From Sulfurovum sp. (GTDB lineage Bacteria > Campylobacterota > Campylobacteria > Campylobacterales > Sulfurovaceae), in the NCBI GenBank assembly GCA_027082955.1, contig JALWTA010000040.1:1-39819 (forward strand): a stretch of DNA of 39,819 nt, read 5' to 3'. Of this stretch, positions 33,453-39,819 are shown piece after piece. Within the stretch, counting starts at the first letter, position 1; each line of letters begins with the position of its first letter. The notes below the pieces were generated by a model, which saw only the letters and a list, made by a program, of their open reading frames with translations, was not told the origin of the DNA and ran no database searches. A program made the translations under genes and the position numbers.

Positions 33453-36195
33453 GTTTTTGCCGTAACACGTAGGGGAGTATCCCTCCGTTACGAAAATACC
33501 TCAGATCCACTGCCGTATCGAGACGTACCACCGCTTCAAAACTACGGCTCTCTCCCTTGTCATTCACTGCCTCGACTGTGACACTGCCCCCTGCTTGAAT
33601 CTGCTCAATGCCGTATATCGTAAAACGCTCTGTGCCATCAAGCCCCAGACTCTGCCACGACTCTTCCGGACGGAATGCCAGAGGCAGTACGCCCATGCCC
33701 ACAAGGTTGTTTCTGTGGATGCGTTCATAGGAGTGTGCGATCACTGCTTTGATGCCAAGCAGTTGTGTACCTTTGGCAGCCCAGTCACGCGAAGAGCCCA
33801 TACCGTAGTCATCACCCGCCAGCACAATAAGCGCTACGCCCTCTTTGGCATACGCCATTGCTGCATCATAGACAAACATTTCCCTGCCTTCCGGAAAATG
33901 GCGTGTATAGCCTCCCTCTTTGGGCGCGACAAGAACATTTTTGATACGCTCATTGGCAAAGGTACCACGTATCATCACTTCATGGTTTCCACGTCTTGAG
34001 CCATAAGAGTTAAAAGATGCTTCAGGCACACCGTGTGCAAGCAGGTATTTTCCCGCAGGATAGGCAGCAGGAATTCTGCCTGCCGGAGAGATATGATCGG
34101 TCGTGACTGAATCGCCCAAAAGCAGCAGAGTCCGTGCATCGACAATATCGGACACACCTGCATATTCTCTTTTGAAATGGTCAAAATAGGGAGGCTTTCG
34201 CAGGTAGGTTGAGTCGGCATCCCAGGCAAAACGTTCACCCTCGGGGCATGCAAGCTCTCTCCAGCGCTTCTCGCCTTCAAGTATATCGGCATACTTTCGC
34301 TTAAACAGTGCAGGAGTGAGCAAAGAGGCAATCAGTGCATCTATCTCCTCCTTTTTGGGCCAGATATCGCGCAGATAGACCGGATTGCCCTCCCTGTCCT
34401 CACCAAGCGCTTCTCTTTCAAAATCGATCCATATCCTGCCTGCAAGCGCATAGGCAAGCACCAGCGGCGGCGAGGCAAGGAAGTTGCTCTTGACCTTGGG
34501 GTGGATACGCGCTTCAAAATTGCGGTTACCCGAAAGCACAGCAGAGACGATAAGCCCCTCCTTCTCAATAGCAGCTTCTATCTCTCTATCCAGCGGACCG
34601 CTGTTGCCTATACAGGTAGTACAGCCGTAGCCAACGATCCCAAAGCCCAGTGCTTCGAGTGATTTAAGCAGCCCAGCCTCTCTGAGGTACGCCTCAACCA
34701 CTTTCGATCCCGGGGCAAGAGAGGTTTTGACATAGGCAGGCACATGCAGCCCTTTTTGGTGTGCGTTGCGTGCCAACAAACCGGCAGCAAGCATCACAGA
34801 GGGGTTTGAAGTATTGGTACAGGAGGTGATCGCAGCGATCACGACCGAACCGTCACAAAGCATATAGGAGTCACCCTTTATCTCCACAGGTGCACACTTT
34901 TTCGCAACACCCATACGGCACATTTCAGATACAGAGGTGTCTGCCTGTGTTGCTGTCTCATCTTCCAGTGTCGCAAGGCTCTTTTCGTCAATCTCGCGTC
35001 CGTAGTCACAGCCGAGTATATCGGAAAAACGCTTGGGCACTTCACGCAGCGCCATACGATCCTGCGGTCGTGAAGGACCGGCAACCGAGGCTTCTATGCT
35101 GCCAAGATCAAGTGTTACGATCCGACTGTAGGTTGCTTCTTTTTTGGGATCGTAGAAGAGTTGCTGGGCATGCAGATATGCTTCTGCCCTTTTGGCTTCT
35201 TCGCTGCGTCCTGTACCGCTAAGATAACGCAGTGTCTCCTCATCGACGGGGAAAAACCCCATCGTCGCACCATACTCCGGTGCCATGTTGGCAATCGTCG
35301 CTCTGTCTGCCAGGGAAAGCTGCCCCATTCCCTCACCGAAAAACTCCACAAAGGCATCGACCGTATCTTCTTGGCGCAGCATCTCCGTCACACGCAAAAC
35401 CAGATCGGTCGCGGTAACGGCACTTGGCAGGCTGCCTGTGAGCCTCACACCGATTACTTTGGGGACTTTCATGCTATAGGGCTCACCAAGCGCTACCGCT
35501 TCAGCTTCGATCCCCCCGACACCCCAGCCAAGCACACCCAGACCATTGATCATCGTCGTGTGTGAATCGGTACCGATAAGGGTATCGGGATGGAGGTACT
35601 GCTTTTCTTCTTGCTCTTTAATACCGACTACCGTAGCGATATGCTCCAGATTGACCTGATGGACGATACCTGCACCGGGAGGAAAGACACGCAGATTTTC
35701 AAAGGCATGCTGAGCCCATTTGAGAAAGGCGTATCGCTCTTTGTTTCGCTTGTACTCCATATCAAGGTTGAACCCAAGCGCATCTTTGGAGGCATAGTGA
35801 TCTACCTGCACCGAGTGATCTACGATCAGATCGATGGGTACAACAGGATTGATTGCTGAAGGCTTGGCACCGTGTGCTGCCATTGCATCACGCAGGGCAG
35901 CAAGATCGACCAGACACGGTACACCGGTAAAGTCCTGCATCACAACACGGGAGGGGTAAAATGCGATCTGTCGGGTCTTGCTTTGATCAGGCTCCCACCT
36001 GCCAAGCTGCATCAGATCATCGAATGTAACAATATCGTCATCATAGGAGGAGAGAAGATTCTCAAGCAGTATGCGAAGGCTGTAAGGCAATGTGCTAAGC
36101 TCTATATCGTAATCTGATGCAAAGTGCTTCAGGTCATAGTAGTGGTACTCCTGCGTATCGATACGCAAGCTTGAAAGGTAAGCCTCTTTATCCAT
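33445..36195 (-). CDS. acnA: Aconitate hydratase, AcnA type
   Basis: A 916-residue enzyme interconverting citrate and isocitrate in the (oxidative or reductive) TCA cycle. The [4Fe-4S] ligands lie in [10 protein letters not shown] and [10 protein letters not shown]. The substrate-binding swivel domain has [44 protein letters not shown] and [16 protein letters not shown]. Start ATG 36195 is chosen because AAGGAG is 5 bp upstream; the frame extends one GTG further. The order of domains is that of AcnA/IRP enzymes and not AcnB. Confidence 0.96.
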   Translation of the reverse strand: MDKEAYLSSLRIDTQEYHYYDLKHFASDYDIELSTLPYSLRILLENLLSSYDDDIVTFDDLMQLGRWEPDQSKTRQIAFYPSRVVMQDFTGVPCLVDLAALRDAMAAHGAKPSAINPVVPIDLIVDHSVQVDHYASKDALGFNLDMEYKRNKERYAFLKWAQHAFENLRVFPPGAGIVHQVNLEHIATVVGIKEQEEKQYLHPDTLIGTDSHTTMINGLGVLGWGVGGIEAEAVALGEPYSMKVPKVIGVRLTGSLPSAVTATDLVLRVTEMLRQEDTVDAFVEFFGEGMGQLSLADRATIANMAPEYGATMGFFPVDEETLRYLSGTGRSEEAKRAEAYLHAQQLFYDPKKEATYSRIVTLDLGSIEASVAGPSRPQDRMALREVPKRFSDILGCDYGREIDEKSLATLEDETATQADTSVSEMCRMGVAKKCAPVEIKGDSYMLCDGSVVIAAITSCTNTSNPSVMLAAGLLARNAHQKGLHVPAYVKTSLAPGSKVVEAYLREAGLLKSLEALGFGIVGYGCTTCIGNSGPLDREIEAAIEKEGLIVSAVLSGNRNFEARIHPKVKSNFLASPPLVLAYALAGRIWIDFEREALGEDREGNPVYLRDIWPKKEEIDALIASLLTPALFKRKYADILEGEKRWRELACPEGERFAWDADSTYLRKPPYFDHFKREYAGVSDIVDARTLLLLGDSVTTDHISPAGRIPAAYPAGKYLLAHGVPEASFNSYGSRRGNHEVMIRGTFANERIKNVLVAPKEGGYTRHFPEGREMFVYDAAMAYAKEGVALIVLAGDDYGMGSSRDWAAKGTQLLGIKAVIAHSYERIHRNNLVGMGVLPLAFRPEESWQSLGLDGTERFTIYGIEQIQAGGSVTVEAVNDKGESRSFEAVVRLDTAVDLRYFRNGGILPYVLRQKLS

Positions 36196-36212
36196 CACCG
36201 CTCCTTTGCAGG

Positions 36213-36229
36213 ATAGTATAGGATACTAT
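36213..36229. promoter_or_regulatory. Dyad with a TATACT box upstream of acnA
   Basis: ATAGTAT-AGG-ATACTAT has 7-bp arms. On the minus strand it contains TATACT (36220-36215), which would start transcription about 13 nt before the acnA ATG. A dyad over the -10 suggests a repressor site; the -35 is not clear. Confidence 0.35.
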
Positions 36230-36260
36230 AGGCTTAGAGTGTGCAATCAGTGTAGAACGG

Positions 36261-37856
36261 CTACTTTTCGTGCTGCTCTACAAAGTCCTCATAATTTCCT
36301 TCAAAATCGATCATGCTGCCGTCTTCATTGAGTTTGATGATACGGTTGGCGAAAGCATCGATGAGCTCACGGTCATGTGAGACGACAATGGCACCACCCT
36401 CATAGCGGTGCAGCGCTTCACCCAGTGCGACGATCGCTTCGAGGTCGAGGTGGTTGTTTGGCTCATCCATCACAAGGAAGTTGGCACTATCCATCATCAT
36501 CTTACTCATCATAATGCGGTGTTTTTCACCTCCAGAGCAGGCATCGACCTTCTTCTTTTGCTCCTCACCGCTAAAGAGCATACGCCCCAGTGTCTTTCTT
36601 ATGTCATCAATATGCCACTTGGCATCAAAGCCCTGTATCCACTGCGGCAGTTCCACATCACCGTTAACGATGTCAGTCGTGTTTTGCGGGAAGTAGCTTG
36701 TGGTGATGGTCTGTCCCCATTTATAGCTGCCGCTGTCAGGTTCCAGATTGCCCATGAGAATCTCAAGCAGGGTGGTCTTCCCTACCCCGTTGGCACCGAT
36801 GAGGGCAATCTTGTCACCTTTGTTGACCTTGAAGGTAATGTTCTCAAGTACCTTCTCATCCCCATAGCTTTTGGAGATATCTTTGACCTCAAGTACCTCA
36901 TTACCAATGTCACGGTGCGGACGGAACATGATGGAGGGATCACGTCTGCTTGAGAGCTTGATCTCCTCGATATTGAGCTTGTCAAGCTGCTTTTGGCGGG
37001 AAGTTGCCTGCTTGGCTTTGGAGGCATTGGCGGAGAAACGTGCGATGAACTTCTCAAGCTCCTCTTTCTCTTTGAGCGCTTTGTTTCTGTCTGCTTCTGC
37101 CTGTTTTGCCATCAGGTTAGCCGCAATATACCACTCATCGTAGTTACCGGTAAACTCACGAATGGTTTGAAAATCCAGATCGAGAATGTGGGTTACCACG
37201 CCATTGAGGAAGTGTCTGTCGTGCGAAATGACCAGTAGCGTTCCTTCATGACGTTTCAGCTCCTCTTCAAGCCATGCGATGGTCTCCATGTCAAGGTTGT
37301 TGGTAGGTTCGTCCAGCAGCAGTACATCGGGCTTAAGGAAAAGCACCTGTGCCAGCAAAATCTTGAACTTGTCACCACCGGTGAGTGAACTCATCAGATC
37401 ATCATGTTGTTCTATAGGAAAGCCCAGTGTCGTCAAGAGTTTTTCGATCTTGACATCACTCTCATAGGTCGGGTCTTCATCTGCGCAGATCATCTCCAAC
37501 TCGGCAAGACGGTTGTTTACCTCATCGCTCTCAAAGTCCCCTTCCATATAGAGCTTCTCTTTCTCTTTTTGGGCATCGTAGAGCTTTTTGTTACCGTAAA
37601 GTACGGCATCTTTAAGGGTAAAGTCTTCAAAGGCGTACTGGTTCTGGCTGAGCATCCCAAGTTTGAGCCCCGGCTGAAGCTGCACTTCGCCTTCGCTTGG
37701 CTCTATCTCTCCGGCGAGAATCTTCATAAAGGTTGATTTCCCTGCCCCGTTGGCTCCTATAAGCCCGTAGCGTTTGCCCACATCGAGTGTGAGGTTGATC
37801 TTGTCGAAAAGCACACGCTTTCCGTAGCGTTGTGTAAGGTTGACTGTACTAAGCAC
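36261..37856 (-). CDS. ABC-F family ATPase, YbiT-like
   Basis: A 531-residue soluble protein with two ABC domains and no membrane part. Domain 1: GANGAGKST, LTGGDKFKILLAQVLF, VLLLDEPTNNLD. Between them is the P-site linker with EEEL and a Lys-rich helix (KQAEADRNKALKEKEELEKF). Domain 2: GANGVGKTT, CSGGEKHRIMMSKMMM, FLVMDEPNNHLD. ABC-F factors act on the ribosomal E site to relieve translation stalls. The start is GTG 37856 after AAGGATAAAGA. Confidence 0.95.
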   Translation of the reverse strand: MLSTVNLTQRYGKRVLFDKINLTLDVGKRYGLIGANGAGKSTFMKILAGEIEPSEGEVQLQPGLKLGMLSQNQYAFEDFTLKDAVLYGNKKLYDAQKEKEKLYMEGDFESDEVNNRLAELEMICADEDPTYESDVKIEKLLTTLGFPIEQHDDLMSSLTGGDKFKILLAQVLFLKPDVLLLDEPTNNLDMETIAWLEEELKRHEGTLLVISHDRHFLNGVVTHILDLDFQTIREFTGNYDEWYIAANLMAKQAEADRNKALKEKEELEKFIARFSANASKAKQATSRQKQLDKLNIEEIKLSSRRDPSIMFRPHRDIGNEVLEVKDISKSYGDEKVLENITFKVNKGDKIALIGANGVGKTTLLEILMGNLEPDSGSYKWGQTITTSYFPQNTTDIVNGDVELPQWIQGFDAKWHIDDIRKTLGRMLFSGEEQKKKVDACSGGEKHRIMMSKMMMDSANFLVMDEPNNHLDLEAIVALGEALHRYEGGAIVVSHDRELIDAFANRIIKLNEDGSMIDFEGNYEDFVEQHEK

Positions 37857-37960
37857 TCTTTATCCTTCAAAATAAAATATTGATGCGATTTTAGCGTAAT
37901 GTGCTGAAAGGAATATCAAACTACTTTATTCTTACTTTTTCACTCAATAAACAAGACCTG

Positions 37961-39589
37961 CTATTTTCTACGTATTCTATTTCTAATTGCTAGTAGAAAT
38001 GCACCTATAAAAAACCAACTAACAATATTGAGAAATGAACTAATAAAATAACCAAATTCACCATGTGGTTTATACCAATTTTTATTTGCAGGTGTAATAA
38101 TACTTGTGATACGGGATAAAATATATATAATTTGATTTTCATAACTGTCTTTCAATTTAGGTATCACTAAACTATATTTTGCATTTTGGCGTTGTCCGAA
38201 TAGCCTTTTTCCGTTATCTAACTCAACACTATATTTTGTATTTACATTTTTAATGATAAGTGGTTTAGAAGAATTAAAGTCATCTAATAAAAAAAGTGGT
38301 GTTGCGGGTGTTGCCTCAAAATTTTGTTTTATATACTCATCATCAGTAGGTTTTACAATAAAAGTACTGATTACAAGTAAAATCACTAAACTAAACAATG
38401 GCCTTGCAAATTTTTCACCAAAACCATTCACAGTAAAATGAAAAATCAAAACAGATCGTTCTAACATTTTATTTTTATTTTGTAAAGATATAAGTTCTGC
38501 ATACCTTCTGCTATAAAAAAAATCTCCCCCCTTTTGAAAGTCACCTCGTGATTCAAAATTAATTTGTAAATTTTTATATAATTCAGACAATGATACAAAA
38601 GTATTTTTGAATGCTTTTTTAGACCTTTGTATATTTTCATCTATTTTTTTATAAAGAATAATCTCATCATATGTACATATATGATCTTTATCTGAAAAAC
38701 GAAAATAGATTTTTTTAAAAAAATACTCACTTATTACAACAACAAAAGTGAAAAATGTTAAAACTAATAGTGGAATTGTATAAAATAAAGCGAATTGTAA
38801 AATTAAAACAATAATAATACTTATAATTTCAACTAAAAACAATATTAAGTAACCATGCCTTTCGAGGCTTGAATTATCTAATTCATTAAATGATTTTCTA
38901 ATCTTGTTTTTTGGAAAAATACAGTTTCTAAATTCTGTTTTATCTACTTTCGAATTTAAAAAAAATACTTTATGTAAATCACAATTTTGAAAAACAACAT
39001 CATCTAGCATCGCATTGGTAAAGTTTGCTTCGTTTTCAAATTTGGCTCCAACAAAAAAAACTTTCCCACTTCCTGATACATGATTAGTATATTTCGTAAC
39101 CTTTTTTATATATCCTTCTGATGCTTCAATCAAACCATTCTTTGCATACCCTCCAACTTCAAAAACCAGTGCGTTTTCAACTTTTTTTAATCTCACTTCC
39201 AAATTGTCTATTTCGACACGCTTAAAACGTCCACCCTCATGAAAACTACACTCTTTAAGTACTAATGAAAAGCACTGCATCGAATCAAAATTTGGATAAC
39301 ACTCAAATACCACATCTTTCAATATAACTTCGTTATACCTCTTTGCTACGTCTATTTTAAATACATAAAAAACAGTATCTTTCAATACTACTTTTTTAGA
39401 TTTTTCATATTGAGCATCTATATAACATTGAAGTATCTCTAAAAATTTTTTCTTTTTTTCTTTTTGTAATGTTTCACTATGAAAAATACACCTGTGCTCT
39501 TTGTCAGAAAAGTAGTCTTTATTATCTATCTGTTTATTTAAAAACGTTTCATATTGACATTGAGGATGTTTGCATTTACACGTACTCAT
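37961..39589 (-). CDS. Zinc-finger, pentapeptide-repeat and membrane protein
   Basis: A 542-residue protein in DNA far richer in A+T than the rest of the window, suggesting acquisition. Residues 4-37: CKCKHPQC then CIFH, a Cys/His cluster as in small zinc fingers. Residues about 65-235: irregular pentapeptide-like repeats (AKFENEANFTNAMLDDVVFQNCDLHKV). Residues about 245-300: two membrane helices. Residues about 310-375: a TPR-like helical pair (YKNLQINFESRGDFQKGGDFFYSRRY) common in pentapeptide membrane proteins. Residues about 390-540: two more helices with the terminal FLLAIRNRIRRK. Function unknown. The start overlaps an upstream frame's stop by 4 bp (ATGA). Confidence 0.75.
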   Translation of the reverse strand: MSTCKCKHPQCQYETFLNKQIDNKDYFSDKEHRCIFHSETLQKEKKKKFLEILQCYIDAQYEKSKKVVLKDTVFYVFKIDVAKRYNEVILKDVVFECYPNFDSMQCFSLVLKECSFHEGGRFKRVEIDNLEVRLKKVENALVFEVGGYAKNGLIEASEGYIKKVTKYTNHVSGSGKVFFVGAKFENEANFTNAMLDDVVFQNCDLHKVFFLNSKVDKTEFRNCIFPKNKIRKSFNELDNSSLERHGYLILFLVEIISIIIVLILQFALFYTIPLLVLTFFTFVVVISEYFFKKIYFRFSDKDHICTYDEIILYKKIDENIQRSKKAFKNTFVSLSELYKNLQINFESRGDFQKGGDFFYSRRYAELISLQNKNKMLERSVLIFHFTVNGFGEKFARPLFSLVILLVISTFIVKPTDDEYIKQNFEATPATPLFLLDDFNSSKPLIIKNVNTKYSVELDNGKRLFGQRQNAKYSLVIPKLKDSYENQIIYILSRITSIITPANKNWYKPHGEFGYFISSFLNIVSWFFIGAFLLAIRNRIRRK

Positions 39590-39819
39590 TTGTGATCCAA
39601 ATTAGAGCTTTTTGTTTTTAGTTTTAACCCCAACTCATTAAATTTATTTTTAAAATAGCCATCTCTTTGATCCATCTTTTTTTCAATATCATTTACTCAA
39701 CTTTCGCACATAAACCCAAGCTCTTTTTGCGTGTAGGCTCTGAGTAGCGCGATAATTTGAAGTATATCTTTATTCTCCTTGACAATATTTTCAATCTGAG
39801 CGATGTTTGTGAGTATTTC
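39586..39819 (-). pseudogene. 3' part of an unidentified gene, interrupted by an in-frame TGA
   Basis: On the minus strand, a frame open from the window edge encodes 40 residues ending ELGFMCES and meets TGA at 39699-39697. The same frame then continues for 37 codons, including NDIEKKMDQRDGYFKNKFNE, to a TGA that overlaps the next gene's ATG in the standard ATGA form. This suggests one gene with a single nonsense change, or a recoded codon. The peptide is helical and charged; I do not recognise it. Confidence 0.5.

Overview
The window looks like a chromosomal segment from a Campylobacterota (Epsilonproteobacteria) autotroph or mixotroph, most likely Sulfurovum-like. Reasons: the short RecO type found in that phylum, a fused DctQM TRAP permease, many thioredoxin-fold and sulfur-handling proteins, a PAS-GGDEF-EAL and an HD-GYP protein, and very tight gene packing with ATGA overlaps. 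The assignment is inference; there is no rRNA or tRNA marker here.

Layout. 1-555: 3' end of an IS256-family insertion sequence, abutting an MFS exporter gene. 1.76-8.1 kb: a ferredoxin:thioredoxin reductase (FTR)-like protein with a TusA-like tail, a thioredoxin/HD-GYP pair, an alpha/beta hydrolase, and a CCA-adding enzyme operon with two small proteins. 8.2-9.5 kb: nitroreductase and TRIC channel. 9.5-12.3 kb: a minus-strand run of inositol phosphatase, accD, an MddA/NnrU-like methyltransferase and a rhodanese. 12.3-12.5 kb: repeat-rich spacer. 12.5-17.0 kb: gltB, divergent from recO. 17.8-21.9 kb: small lipoprotein, YjdM, a PAS-GGDEF-EAL protein, and a ScsD-like thioredoxin with fructosamine kinase. 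21.9-25.8 kb: four translationally coupled genes for a ferric-type ABC importer preceded by a secreted lectin-fold protein. 25.8-28.2 kb: MoxR ATPase with a ribbon-helix-helix partner, and MltB. 28.2-29.0 kb: PIN/UPF0175 toxin-antitoxin pair. 29.07-29.35 kb: 78-bp tandem repeats. 29.4-31.6 kb: TRAP permease and thioredoxin. 31.6-32.1 kb: MazEF. 32.3-37.9 kb: an orphan small protein, YebC, acnA and an ABC-F ATPase. 37.96-39.8 kb: an AT-rich, probably acquired island with a zinc-finger/pentapeptide/membrane protein and an upstream reading frame broken by one TGA.

Most interesting signals: (1) a dispersed repeat of about 100 bp with a conserved head and a non-conserved palindromic tail, two copies in the spacer downstream of gltB and one inserted in frame inside the CCA-adding enzyme; (2) the FTR-TusA-like fusion lacking the TusA cysteine; (3) recO, which seems to begin at AUC; (4) the AT-rich right-edge pair with an in-frame TGA; (5) a near-identical 78-bp tandem array; (6) a 9-13-9 inverted repeat between gltB and recO. 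I could not run any search, so family names rest on motif and sequence recognition.
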